Source of the DNA: Tetrastigma voinierianum
Taxonomy: Eukaryota; Streptophyta; Magnoliopsida; Vitales; Vitaceae
Assembly (NCBI GenBank): GCA_016808115.1
Contig: JAEQBH010004561.1
Location: 62,001 to 126,000 of the forward strand
Length of the DNA: 64,000 nucleotides
Direction of reading: 5' to 3'
Under the pieces are notes generated by a model, which worked only from the letters and a program-made list of their open reading frames with translations, had not been told where the DNA came from and ran no database searches. The position numbers were made by a program, and so were the translations under genes. Shown piece by piece: positions 11,561 through 24,400 of this stretch. The first letter of the stretch is position 1. Each line of letters starts with the position of its first letter.

Positions 11561-12367
11561 GAGGGACCCAGGGGCGTATCTATGTAGTTGTACCATTGAT
11601 TGAGCTAGCGAATCTGTCAGTTATACGGGGTATGTTTCTATTATCTCGCCTATGGGCAAGGATACTATTTGATTATGGTACATCGCATTCATTTATTGCT
11701 GCATCATGTGTGAGAGAATTAGGCTTAGAGGTTGAGACCTTGGAAAAGCTGTGTTATGTAAGCTCTCCCCTAGGGACTAGGGTGAGTGTGGATTTGATAT
11801 GTCGGGGTTGCGAGTTAGAGATCTTCGGGATTCTACTCACTGTGGAACTAAGGGTCATGACATGTCAGAGTTTGATGTCATCCTTGGGATAGACTGGTTG
11901 ATGGCACACCGAGTCGTCATTGATTGTGAATGTAGGAGAGTTACTGCCTACACACACGATGGTATACATGTTATGTTTCAAGGGGACAAGCACGATGTTT
12001 TACCCCAGACCGTGTACGACTCCAGATGACTTGGGCAGTTGATGGGTTGGCTAGCAAGCCTTACCCTGGAGAACGAAGTGAGACCAGATTTGGATCTGCC
12101 TCGAGTAGGTTGTGAGTATGAGGATGTTTTTCGGATAGCATTTACTAGGATTACCTCAGTGAGGATGTAGACTTGTATTGAGTTACGCCACAGTGAAGTC
12201 ACCCATTTCTATGACTCATAGGATGTGCCCAGTTGAGTTAACGAGAACTCAAGGGTCGAGATCACGGGAATTGTTGGACAAGGGTTTCATTAGAATGAGC
12301 ACTTCAACATGGGGCGCTCCAATTCTGTTTGCGAAGAAGAAGGACAAGACCCTTCTACTATGCATTG
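11561..12367 (+). pseudogene. Chromovirus protease and start of RT
   Basis: The protease frame at 11596-11892 reads ILFDYGTSHSFIAASC; the family active site is D-S/T-G, and here the middle residue is Tyr, so the catalytic triplet is damaged. A shift leads to FDVILGIDWLMAHRVVIDC, the expected end of the protease, at about 11865-11930. RT then starts near 12200: LLDKGFIRMSTSTWGAPILF, followed by KKKDKT. A solo LTR interrupts the reading at LLLCI, and the RT resumes at 15215. Confidence 0.88.
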
Positions 12368-15209
12368 TGTAACGACCCGTATCAAATAATACAAGTTTTT
12401 AAAACGTTTGACCAAGTTTGACCAACAATTAGTATGTGAGCCTAAGTTGACTTTTTCAAGGATGGATAATTTTGGGTTGACTAAGACACCATTCGTAGAG
12501 CTCGTCGTCTGAGTTCATAGACGGGTTGAGCGTGAAAATCAGACTTACGGATAAAAAGTTATGTACAGGGAGTTCAAACGAGCGACATTTTTATCGGTGT
12601 CCAAAGGCTGTCTTAGGTTTTTACCTAAAAAGCGACCACTAAGCCACATATAAACATAGTTTTCTGGTGCCCAGATAGAACCCCAGCCCCGAAACACTCA
12701 TTTTGGCTCCAAGAGCCACTAGAAAATTCTCTAAAACATGGACTCGGGCGGGTCGTTTGAGCCAGCACCCCAGACGAACGAGTTTTGGCGGGTGGGAGAA
12801 TTTCGGCGCCCCTTAGCTACACCGTGCCAGCCCGGGGAGGGCGCCGCCTTTAGATGACCTTGCCGGCCCAATTCCGCCGAACCACGGGTCGGTTGGCCCG
12901 GATCGGGGCGGCGAATGCGGCCGGCCGGCCGCCACGAGTGGAATCGCCCGGATTTTGATGTTTTAAGCCATTCCGGGCCGACCCATCACCTCTGCTCCCA
13001 TTTTTGGACCTGCGAACTCATTCTCGTGAGGTCCGCTTTTCGCCTTGAATTATACGCTAGGATTTGAAAGATATGTGAAAGCAAGTTGGCCAACTATTGG
13101 ATCGGGTTTAGAGACTCTGTAACCTTTGGACCAAAGAATGAAGGGTATTGCTGTGTTCCTGGTCTCTTGGGCTTTCCGTTGATATAAAGTTTGTAAATTT
13201 TGGACGTCGTTTGGTTAGTTTTCAATTTTTAGGTCATTTCGGGTAGTGCAGAAAGGGTTTGAATAAAAATTGGACACAAGTGGTCAAATTGAAGCAAAAT
13301 TGAAGTTGGATTAGTGAAATTGGACATTTTATGGCAGGTTATTGGAAGTTGATTTCAAAAAATTAGCCTCAGGGTGAAAAGACCCAATTTTGAGTCATGA
13401 ATGTAGAGTATTGTTGTATAATTGGACTGTTGAAGTGCAATTTAGATAGTTTCATAGTTCTAAAAATTGATGAACATTTGGGGCATCCCAATGTCTTTGG
13501 TTAAGTTATTGAAGCCTAAATGGTATTTTTATATTATTACAGGCACTTACATTGAGCCTGGAGACGATCCTGCAGGGGAGCAGGACTGAGCATCGGTAGT
13601 CTGTGAGTGGTTTACATGTTTTGAATGCTTTGGGGTATTATTATGATATATAATTGTGGTTAATTATTATATATATAACTTATTTGATCGAATGGTTGGT
13701 TATGCATAAATATAATTATCTGTTTTTATATAAACAAGTTATCATTTCATGTGGATTTGTCAACATTTTAAATATTTGGAAATTTTACTGAGTTCATGGA
13801 TAAATTTGTGGTATTTAAACATTTTGGTGCATGGATTGAGGTTTTAAACCACTATGAAAATTTATTGATTTAAGAAATGAATTTTGAGATTTGTGAAATA
13901 GTTTATAATGCGTGTCGTTGGAAAGGTATATGTGAGTAAGGATACGGTGTTGGTTGTTATGAGTTGATGTACCATATAATACAAGAGGTTCGATTTAGTA
14001 CCTATATTACAGTGCACTGGGTTTGCTACGGTGTCGTGAGGTTGGTTCCATCCAACGGTTACATATTATTTCCACGGCCGTGATGTCGCGGGATTGCAGA
14101 AGGTTTATTAGTTGCCACGGTGTATGCGTGAGGTTGGTACTATCCAGCGGTTACTCATATTATTTCCACGGCCGTGATGTTGGGTTTACCGAAGGTTTAT
14201 TAATTTGGGGGTGTGTGGCGGTTGGTTGTCGGCGAACATATATTGTTTCCTGGCCCAGTGATGCCGGGATTACCGAATGTTTATTAGGTGCCACGGTGTC
14301 GTGAGGTTGGTTCCATCCAACGGGTTCTTTCTATTGTTTCCATGGCCGTGATGTGGGTTTGCAGAAAGGTTTATTAGTTGCCCGCAGTCTTGAGGTTGGG
14401 TTGCAGACGGTTTACTACTCAGGTATATGGTACGGTACATTCTTGGTTTGAATGAGTATAACCATTTCAATATTTATGGTTATTGTATTTTAGTGATTAT
14501 TTTACTACGCATGATGGTTATATATATTTTATGCTTTCGATTTTTATATTTGTGAATAAATTAGTCACTAAGGTTCTTGATAATGATGTCGGTTAAAAAT
14601 TTTTTGACATGAATTTCATATTGTTGACTTGGTATAAGTTTGGGTTTTATGAAATGATTCAAACGGGGGAACCTTACAAAGTGGACGTGAGGTCTTGAGA
14701 GAAGGAATTTTCGAAAGTAAAAACATTATTTTCCTTATAAATTATGCCACTCACTGAGATTTATTATCTCACGTTTTATTGTTTTAAATTCGTTCTCTAG
14801 GTCCAGACAGTCCGTAGAGACCTACCTCGCGCCCGGCTTCCTCGTCATTGGATTCTGCGGCGGTTGCGATGTCCTATCTTATCTATACGCCTTTATTTTT
14901 TATTGGACTTATGTATTTTCATTGCCACCACAAATTCGCAAACACTTTTAGAATGCTCGATCTTGTATTGAACTCATATGATGCTTTTATCATGTGTGTT
15001 CTGGTATGACTACAGTAGATGGGTCGGTTGTGGATTTGACGGTTGTGGATCACATATATATATTGAAATTATTATATTAATGTAGGTGTTTACTTTCTTT
15101 CTTAAAGTTGGGGTTCCATTGGACATTCCCTAGGGATTGTACAGTGAGAACTTCACTAGGCGGGACCACCCGGGGAATCTTGGGAGGGTTTCCGGGTCGG
15201 GTCTTGTCA
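12368..15209 (+). mobile_element. Solo LTR nested in RT, TSD CATTG
   Basis: It starts TGTAACGACCCG and ends GGGTCTTGTCA, flanked by CATTG at 12363-12367 and 15210-15214. Length is 2,842 bp. The TGTAACGACCC start and TGTCA end are typical of plant Ty3/gypsy LTRs. It contains no pol or gag text. It also carries an 88-bp tandem repeat. When removed with one CATTG, the RT reading passes from LCI into DYR, as in intact elements. Confidence 0.9.
14029..14410 (+). repeat. ~88-bp tandem repeat inside the solo LTR
   Basis: About four diverged copies of a unit with GTGAGGTTGGTTCCATCCAA, then TTTCCACGGCCGTGATG, then GGTTTATTAGTTGCC. The first and last copies, 265 bp apart, are the most similar. The period is read by eye. 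Confidence 0.8.
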
Positions 15210-15214
15210 CATTG

Positions 15215-17865
15215 ACTATCGATAGTTGAACAGGGTTACAATCAAGAATCGGTATCCATTAAAGAGGATTGATGATTTGTTTGATCAGGCGAGGGGAGGC
15301 GAGTCTGCTCTCAGATGGAATAGCCATCCCAGTTATCTTGATTGAGAGTTAGGGAGGCTGATATCCCTAAGACATCGTTTAGGACGCAGTATGGGCACTT
15401 CGAGTTCATTGTAATGCCTTTTGGATTGATGAACGCCCCTGAGGCATTCATGGATTTCATGCATAGAGGTGTACAAACCTGCCCAGATCGAGTTAAGTCG
15501 TAGTCTTTGTGGATGAGGTACGATGCCCGGTTGAGGAGGAGCATGGGGATCATTTGAGAGTCGTTCTACAGATTTTGAGAGACCATCAGTTATATGCTAA
15601 GTTCAGTAAGTGAGAGTTTTGGCTTATTGAGGTGAGATTCTTGGGGCACGTAGTGTCAGCTTTAGGTGTGTCAGTAGACCCTGAGAAGGTTGAGGTTGTT
15701 ATGAGTTGGGAGAGGTTGAAGTTAGTCTACGAGACACGCAGTTTCTTGGGATTGGCGAGGTACTACAAGAGGTTAATTGAGGATTTCTTTCGGCTAACAG
15801 CACCTATGATAAGGTTGACCTGGAAGGAGGTCAAGTTCGAGTGGAATGACCTGTGTGAGAGAGCATTCTAGAAATTGAAAAGGAGGCTTACTTCAGCTCC
15901 CATTATGATAATCTTGGAAAGGGGACAGAGGTACATAGTGTATTAACATGTCTCGAAGGACGGGTTGGGATGCGTTTTGATGCAGTCCGGGAGGGTAGTA
16001 GCTTATGGTTCTCGGTAGTTGAAGAATCATGAGCGGAATTACATCACACATGACATGGAGTTGGCAGCCATAGTCTTTGCCTTAAAGATATGGCGCCTCT
16101 ATTTGTGTGTGTCAGCAGTTTGAGGTATTTTCAGATCACAAGAGTCTGAGGTATATTTTCACACAATGGGACCTCAACATGAGGCAACACAGGTGGATGG
16201 AGTTTCTGGAGGATTACGACTTCACTTTGCATTACCATCTTGGTAAAGCAAATGTGGTGGCTTATGCACTCAGTAGGAAGTCACAGGGAGTACTAGCTAG
16301 CGTAACTTACTGAGAGTGGCAGATACTCGGGATTGTGGGTCAATTTGGACAACAGTACAGTGATCAGGCTTAGGGTACGTTGGGAAGTTTAGTGGCTACG
16401 CCTTCCCTACTAAGTAGAGTGATTGAGTCCTAAGGGCAGGACGTAGAGATAGTGTCTATCAGGGATTAGGTATAGTCAGGTACGGGTGACGAAGGCTAGG
16501 CCATTCACATAGATGGTAGTCTTCGGTATAGGGGACGGGTTGTGGTTCCCCAGTTGACAGATCTGAGAGAGGAGATCCTCAGGGTGTTCCATTGCTCTCA
16601 ATTTGCTATGCATCCAAGTGGCATGAAGATGTACCGTGATCTTTGTCGCCAGTATTACTAGAGCAGGATGAAGCGACATGTTGTAGATTTTGTTCGAAGA
16701 TGTCCCACGTGTCAGTAGGTAAAGGCTGAGCATTAGAGGCCAGTAGGGCTACTCCAGCCATTGGAGGTAGCCGAGTAGAAGTGAGCACGTCATGATGGAC
16801 TTTGTGACCCACTTGCCATGGACACCGTTGAGACATGATGCGGTGTGGGTAATAGTGGACCGGTTCACTAAGTCGACCCCACATTTTCGCGATCTTGATG
16901 ACCTTCACCTTTGGAGGATTTGTGGTGGTTATATATTTAAGGGTGTTAAATTTTACATGGGTACCCGATGTCCATAGTATCAGATAGAGATCCCAGGTTT
17001 ACGGCACACTTTTGGAAGAGTTTCTAGAAGGCCATGGGGACATAGTTGATGATGAGTATCGCTTTTCATCCACAGATAGATGGTCAGTCAGAGAGAACCA
17101 TATAGGTTTTAAAGGACATGCTACGAGTATGTGTCCTATATCATAAGGGTAGCTGGGAGGAGCACTTACCCTTAGTGGAATTTGCTTACAACAACAGTTA
17201 TCAAGCAAGTATATATATGGCACCCTATGAGACTTTGTATGGGAGGCCGTATCGATCCACAGGTTGTTGGACGAGAGGTGGGGAGAGAGGTCCATCAGCA
17301 GTCGGATTTGATTAGAGATACCTGAGAGGTGGGTTTGATAAGGAAGCTTGCACCGAGTTCAGGCTAGTAGAAGGCTACAGACGGATGGCGTCATGCTCTA
17401 GAGTTTGAGGCTGGAGATCATGTCTTCTTGAAGGTGATGCCTAAGAGAGGAGTGGTAAGGTTTGGAAAGTGAGGGAAGCTAGCGCTGAGGTATATCGGGC
17501 CCTTCGAGATACTCGAGAGAGTGGGCACAATTGCGTATTGGTTGGCATTACCGTCGAGTTTATCTGGTATTCATGAGGTGTTCCACGTCTCAATGCTCCG
17601 AAAGTATACTCCAGATCCAGCTCATGTAGTGGATTGGGGAGAGATAGTTGTTGATATAGATGGGACCTTCGGGGAGGGACCAGTGTGTATCATGGATGCT
17701 TCGGGGATCGGGTTTTGTGGCCTTGGTCGTGCGAGGCTAGTGGGGTGTTGTAAAGCAACAGGAGCGGAGGAGCTGATGTGGGAACACGAGGAGGACACGA
17801 TCACGGGCCACCTCTGCATTTCTTGTTTAAGGATGAAGGTACGTGGTTTAGTCGTTTGGTGATTA
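15215..17865 (+). pseudogene. Chromovirus RT, RNase H, integrase and chromodomain-like end
   Basis: RT continues with NRYPLKRIDDLFDQ and MPFGLMNAPEAF (about 15413-15450). The Y/F-x-D-D catalytic box is degraded to FVDE near 15507. Next come VRFLGHVVSALGVSVDPEKV (15632), RNase H around 15990-16290 (FEVFSDHKSLRYIFTQ, HRWMEFLEDYD), the integrase zinc finger near 16590-16720 (H, H, then CPTC), an integrase core with VSDRDPRFTAHFW (about 16977) and FHPQIDGQSERT, and the end frame 17521-17862 with FHVSMLRKYTPDPAHVVDW. A VRLVKVLW-like remnant marks a decayed chromodomain. There are more than ten stops or shifts. Confidence 0.9.
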
Positions 17866-17957
17866 AATGACTAGTTTGTATGCATGTGATTGTGTATGGA
17901 TGCATATGCATGTGATTCGATGTGTATGTGTGTGGAATTTTGGGACTAAATTCTTTT

Positions 17958-17970
17958 AAGGGGGGAAGAA
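17958..17970 (+). promoter_or_regulatory. Polypurine tract
   Basis: AAGGGGGGAAGAA abuts the 3' LTR start at 17971. Such tracts prime plus-strand DNA synthesis in LTR retrotransposons. Confidence 0.8.
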
Positions 17971-20187
17971 TGTAAAACCCGGGAAAAATACAATTTTCTT
18001 AAAAAGGGTAAAACGGTAATTTTGGTTGAAAACCTGGATTTTCTAGATCTCGGATGATGAAACAGACTTCACCGTTAGAATCGTCTCGTGAAATCTAGTT
18101 ACCTAGTCGAATTTTATTGGATTCCGAGATAGTCGGAATTGAATGTTTTTCGAGGCACCGGGTGTAGCAAGTGACACATGGAACTTGGTTTAGTGGCTCA
18201 TTTAGAGCCATGTGTCAAATTGAGAGGCAAGTCAAACAAAATGGGAAAGTCTAAGGGATGGCCATGTGTCAAGCCCTTAGAGGAAGGAAATCCAAGTTTT
18301 GGATAAGAAGATAAGTGTGAGAGAAAAGGGAACTAATGGGGAAATAACATGTGGCAAGGAGGAGACTTCCCACTTGACTTGTTAGACCAAATCCGGTGGA
18401 GAGAGGGAGAATTGGAGGGAAAAAAAGGAAAGAGAAAGAAGAAAAGAAAAGAAAGGAGAAGAAGAGAGGAGTGAGAACCAACTTCTTTCCAGAATTCACG
18501 GTGATTGGACCGTCGGTACTCGTCGGAGCAAGAGGCAAAGTTGGTCCACGCAGTGAGAGCTACGCGTGGGTACCAAAATCATTTGGTTTCGTCAAACTCC
18601 GAGAGGTAGGGATTTTTCTCTTGCTCGGTTTAATTCTTGTCTAAGAGCCATTCAAATGGATGAAATGTTTGGGGCCGGGACGGTCGTGCAGTTCAGTCCC
18701 AAAATTTTGGGATTGAATGCTGGAATTTTCAGGACTGTTTCGAATAGTCCGAGGTTAGATTTTCGGGATTGTTTTTGGATAGTCTGGAATTGGATTTTCG
18801 GGACTATTTTGGATAATCCGGGACTGAATTTGTGAACTGTTTTTGGGCAGTCCGAAACTAAATTTTTGGGACTGTTTTGGGCAGTCATGGGATTGATTTT
18901 GGGTTTGTTATTTGTCCATGTGTGTTGTTTTTGTGTGTTATTGCTAAAAAATGAATAACATGTTGGTTTGTAATTCATGTTAATATATGTTTGGTTGATG
19001 TATTGACATGAGATATATGGTGAATGAAAATTATTTGCCATGATTTGGAATTGATACATGTAACATAATATGGAATATTTGCATTCCATATGCACGGTAA
19101 CATCGTGTCGAGTCGGGTGTGTGCATGGTAATGGTTATTTCAGCATTCTTGGTGAATGGGTGGTGAGCTCAAACATGGGACAACGTCCCAAAATTGAGAC
19201 TCATGGTTGTATTAAAAAAAAAAAAAAAACGTGTGTTGGCCGAAGCAAGATGGGGTAGATCCCCCCTATATTATGTGTCTTGAGTTGATGAAATCAAATG
19301 CATAACACATGGGATTTGATGAAATCAAATGAAAATTGGAGGATTTTTCAATGTGTCTTGAGTTTCAAAAATAAAAAGAATTTTTTTTGAAGAAAAGAGT
19401 CATTGGGTGGAACACCAATGACAGGTTTTCACAATTAGCGTCGCATGTGTGAGGGAGTCGGTCAGGACTCGGGTTACAGGCATGAGGAGTCTCGTCTCAT
19501 CCATGACATGAAATATTCTGTGTAGGATTGCATTTTTTGTATGGAATATGGTATGATGTATATGTGCCATTGCATGTGCATTTAGGTGGGGAGTAGCCCT
19601 TGTAGAAAAATTTCTCTATTAGGCGTTGCTCACCCCGTCGTGGGAAAATATTTTCAGGTACTTGAGGTACACAAGGTGAGGAAACACATCCAAGACCATA
19701 GTTTTGAAAAAAAAAAGGGTCGAAATTGGCTTTGTTTTGTATTTTCTAAATTTTAGGTAGAAAACCCAGTTTCTCTATATGTAAGAAGAAAAGAGTTGTA
19801 ATTAAACTCATTTTGAATGATTAATACATTTTTGCAAGTTTTCCAGGTTTCATGTTGCCTTTGTAATAAAAAGTCTATTATGCATTGAATTAAGGGTGCT
19901 TAGAAAGAAAGAAAAAAAAAATGATGACCCAGGCTGGCTACTGCTAGTTTCAGGGTTTGGGTCGCCTCAGGCTCGGTGTCTCGATAGTGGGTTTTGGTGC
20001 CGGGACACGTTTGGGTCTGGGCAAGGCGAGGCACTCCAAGTAAGTGCGCCGCGCGCGTGATAGAGCACATGACACGCCCTGGGCGCGTGCACGAAACGGT
20101 GCTGCGCGCGAGACTAGGTGGCCTTAAGTGTGCGCAGGCGACCGAGGCACTCTGTCGCAGCAGACTTGTATAGTAGCCAAAAGAAAA
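17971..20187 (+). repeat. 3' LTR of the chromovirus (end truncated)
   Basis: It starts TGTAAAACCCGGG. It contains a purine-rich tract (18395-18470), a ~40-bp tandem repeat (18728-18890), and an A-run at 19212. It then rejoins the 5' LTR homology at AATTAAGGGTG (19887) and ends at TAGTAGCC (about 20177) plus an A-run. The 20 or so last bases seen before the primer site in the 5' copy are missing. Confidence 0.8.
18728..18890 (+). repeat. ~40-bp tandem repeat in the 3' LTR
   Basis: About four diverged copies of a unit like TTCGGGACTGTTTTGGATAG followed by TCCG. The segment is absent from the deleted 5' LTR. Confidence 0.75.
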
Positions 20188-20194
20188 AAAAAAG

Positions 20195-20409
20195 TTGTTC
20201 TTTACTGTTGTTCTTTTTATTAGTTGGGTCTTTCTGTAAAAGAACAAATATATTGAGTTTCATATGACTACAACTGTGTTGTGGCTGTCCATAAAGAAGA
20301 CACCTATTGGAAGAAGAAAATGTCGGTTTCGAATGGAAGGGCAGATTGGAGTATCCATGGAAAGACTATGGTCAAAGTGCCAAAGTATGATGCTTCTTCT
20401 GGCATATAA
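20195..20409 (+). repeat. Array remnant: end of a unit right of the chromovirus
   Basis: It starts at GTTGTTCTTTACTGTTG, upstream of the lectin-kinase tail, and includes the full tail to GGCATATAA. It repeats about 130 bp already present left of the chromovirus (7740-7922). The two flanks are therefore not halves of one broken unit. Confidence 0.88.
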
Positions 20410-21445
20410 AATATGAAACCCGCTTGAACAAACCTTTACAATCTCTATAGAAAACACATAAAAAAAACTCTTAAAGTTCTCAAGAAATTTCGTTCTTGTT
20501 CTAAGAAAACAATTGTTCTCAATCATTCATTCATGGCAGTTTCTTCTTCGAAAAGGACCTCACTATTTCTTGTCGATGACCGATCTTTTCCAAATCAAAG
20601 ATTCATGGAAATAAAAAAACACTGACCGGAGGAGTTTTGGCAGAAATCCTTTTGCGAAGCCTTCAATCTACGATCGTTAAAGTGATTGGGATTTTCTTAT
20701 TTCTTTTTAGCGTAAAATTTGTGAATCGTTGAAACTTGAAAAGCTTTAATCCTGTTTCACCTATTTAAAATTTATTATTCAGGTTCTTGGGTTATTCTCA
20801 TTAAATTACTTCTTTCTTAAATTTGGTCTTTTATGTTTGTCTTCTTGGAAAATTTTGGATTTTCATTGTTGTGAATAGTTGAAGCTTTAATTCGATTTTC
20901 CTTGTCCTTCGGTCAAAAAGATTTTCTTCTTAGCATCTTTTTTAATTTTAGATTTTTCGTACTTCCATTTTGGTTGTTGGGAAAATAAAAAAAAATTGGG
21001 TGGATGAAGTGTATGAGGAAATTCATCTTCATCTTCATCTTCTTTTCCTTCAAAAGTCGAATTAGGATTGATTTGTTTCTTGATAAATGTCACAAATTTT
21101 CCGCAAACAAACTTTGGAAAAGTAGGTGGTGTTCCTCTACACCAGAATGAAAAAGAAAATGGGAAAGATCAAAATGTAAAAGCTCAGCATTTAAAGCTAG
21201 CTTCAACAGATTCATATTCCTTCAGACTTTAGCTTTTTTTATTTACTGTTGTTCTTTTTATTAGTTTTGTCTTTTTGTAAAAGAACAAATGAATTGAGTT
21301 TCATATGACTCCAACTATGTTGTGGTTGTCCATAATGAAGGCACCTGCTAGAAGAAGAAAATGTCGGTTTCAAATGGAAGGGCAGATTGGAGTCTCCAAG
21401 GAAAGACTATGGTCAAAGTGCCAAAGTATGATGCTTTTAAATATA
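20410..21445 (+). repeat. Array unit C (1,036 bp)
   Basis: The short frame starts at 20533 but runs out of frame after MEI because of an A-run (AAATAAAAAAACACTG near 20610). The lectin-kinase tail at 21320-21445 is diverged at its end (GATGCTTTTAAATATAAAAT). Confidence 0.88.
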
Positions 21446-21479
21446 AAATCACGAAACCCGCTGAAACATTTGTTATAAT

Positions 21480-24400
21480 TGACACACCCCCGCCCCTTGC
21501 AGCGCGGAGTGTGCGGCCACCCATCGAAATCCCATTGTTACTTCTAACGACTAGAAAATCCTGTGAAGCGAAGCCGTATTGCTTGCTGAAAACTCGTATA
21601 AATTTTTTTTCCTTTCCTAACTTGTGATTTGCTAAAATCTCGGCAGCATAATCTCTGCATATAGGATATGTTCCAAATCCTGTAAACACAATATACACTT
21701 TTCCAAATATGGCAACCAACAACGTTCTTTCAAAAGAGCCCTAGGCTCAACACATTTTCACAAAACTACACTATGTACATACATATACTCCACTATACAA
21801 ATTCAAAGTATTTCCTTACAAAAGATTATTAATACAACAACGATAAAAGTGGGAGAATCTAATATGTAGCGTCAGTGTGCTATTACCTGGAAAATAGTTT
21901 TTAAAACAGCAAAATAATGAGCTAAATGAGCTCAGTGAGTGTATGCTTTATAAAATGTTTGCTTTTTCTGAAAATATCTCAAAACTATAAAACTCTCTTT
22001 TACAAGACATTTTCTAGAAACCTTGCTTGCTTGCTTTGCTTTAAAAGTTTCTAAAACTTTTCATGACTTCTTGCTTGCTTTAAAAGTTTATAAAAACTTT
22101 TCATAAACCTCTTGCTTGCTTGCTTTACTTTGCTTCAAAAGTTTATAAAACTTTTCATAAACCTCTTGCTTGCTTGCTTTACTTTGCTTCAAAGTTTATA
22201 AAACTTTTCATAAACCTCTTGCTTGCTTGCTTTACTTTGCTTTAAAGGTTTATAAAAACTTTTCATAAACCTCTTGCTTGCTTGCTTTACTTTGCTTCAA
22301 AGTTTATAAAACTTTTCATAAACCTCTTGCTTGCTTGCTTTACTTTGCTTTAAAGGTTTATAAAAACTTTTCATAAACCTCTTGCTTGCTTTAAAGTTTA
22401 TAAAACTTTTCATAAACACGGGAGTCTGGGCTCAACCGCTTGCTTTAAAGTTTATAAAACTTTTCATAAATCTCTTGCTTGCTTGCTTTACCTTGCTTTA
22501 AAAGTTTATAAAACTTTTTATAAAAACGGGAGCCTGGGTTCAACCGCTTGCTTTAAAAGTTTCTAAAACTTTTATAAACACGGGAGCCTGGGCTAAACCG
22601 CTTGCTTTAAAAGTTTATAAAACTTTTTATAAACACGGGAGCCTAGGCTCAACCGTGCCGGTGTTGCTTGTTTACCAGTGGTTGATTTTCAAAACAGTGT
22701 GAAAAATGTTTATAAATCAAAGATCGACCAGCTGGATGCCTTTCTTAACTTCTTGTGCCCTAGTAAAAACACGGAACTGAGCTTCAATCGTGCGATGGAA
22801 AGGACCTGGAGTCCGCATCACCCCTGGAGTGGAAGAGCCTTAGCTCAATTCCGCTTTTCAAGTAAATATGGTGGAACCTTGAGTACACATCACATAATCT
22901 AGCTAGCGCGCTAACCCTATATACTCCAGTACGTGCCACGGTCTCCTTTAAATGCCATGATGCATGAACTAAGTTTGCCGACCAGGCAAATCTAAAATAC
23001 ATGAAATGATGTCCCTATTACCACCGTGCACATGCGAATACCTCCCGGCAGGTATGCTTGCTTAAACTAGGGATTTTCGTTAGGTATGTTTTATAAAATA
23101 TACTTTTGTTTGCTTGCTCTTTAAAAGTATGGTTGAATACATCAAAACCATTACTTGTTTGCTTTTCACATATGGTTTAAATCAAAACCATTATTTTCTT
23201 GCTAAACTCATTGCTTGCTTTAAAATATGGTTTTCAATCAAAACCATTAAATACCAGCGTAAAACAGTTTATAATAATACACTAGTATTTGAAAAGAGAG
23301 AGATACCCATTTAGAACAACGACAACTTTTATTTACCAAAACGATGTATTTCGCAGCACTACTGCCTTTTGCTTTTATTTTCTGCCTCAAATGAATACGG
23401 TGAAAACATTAATCGTCTGCATGTCGCATATACTTAACGTGCTTAAGTAGGCAGAGTCACTTTTAGTAACTAGCACTTAGTCCGCTCGATGAATATCGCC
23501 GTAGAAGTATGAGTCACGGTGTGTTTTTCATTGAGTTTCATTCTTCTTTGAACCTCTCTTAATCATTTATTAAGGTTCTTATACTATCGATGTATGATTT
23601 GGACGTAACTATGCGAAATCACAAAAATCTGGGCTTTTAATTTTGTGGTACGGTACCACTATGTTTGAATGCCGTCTAGGAACACATTATGTCGATTGGT
23701 CTGGGTACCCTTGTCTTGGTCTGCGGTACCAAATGGGTTACGGTAGAGTGCCGGTACCACCCTGTTTTGGTATCGGTACCACCTTGCGGTTTTGCCCAGA
23801 AATGCTGATTTTTGCCCTCTTTTGGTACCAATTTTCTTCATACAACTTCTCTATTCCATAATACCTCAAGAACCAACAAGGAATTCATCCAAAACCACAT
23901 CACAACACTTGTATTGGTGGTTTGAAACTTCTTATAACCAAACCTTAAGTAAAAATCCCAAGAATTCAACCTAAGGTCCACCAATTCCTACAAAACCATA
24001 TAAATAGAAGGATTCCATGTTTATTACATACCAACTAGGGTTTTACCCACATAACTTCAACAAATCTAGGGTTTGGGTGATCTCTCCACAAAACCCTAGA
24101 AAAGGAGCAACTAATCTCCATACCAAAACCCTAGAAATCCAAAATACATATAATTCCAATGCAAAAACATACCTTACTTCTCTTCTCCCTCTTCTTCTTC
24201 TTCTCTTCCTTTCTCTATTCTTCCCTTCTCCACGGTTTGCCCTAGCCAAACTGAGACAAAAAATGAATTGTTTGTTTGACTCAACTCCCTTTTATAGTCT
24301 CATCTTTCCTCTAATTAAAATTAGGTCCTCCATCTCTCAACAATTGCACAACACTTTTGTTATTTTCATAATGCCCTCTCATCTTCTCAACTTATGGTTT

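Larger units (their letters stand above)
7936..20187 (+). mobile_element. Ty3/gypsy chromovirus, decayed, with two nested solo LTRs
   Basis: The two LTRs start alike (TGTAAAACTC at 7936 and TGTAAAACCC at 17971). A degenerate initiator-Met primer binding site, TGGTATCGGGCATG, lies at 8921, gag starts at 9220, and a polypurine tract (AAGGGGGGAAGAA) ends at 17970 just before the 3' LTR. The domain order of protease, RT, RNase H, integrase and chromodomain-like end matches chromoviruses. Every domain carries stops or frameshifts. No 5-bp target duplication joins the two ends, and the 3' LTR lacks its last bases, so the right end is truncated against the array. Confidence 0.9.
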
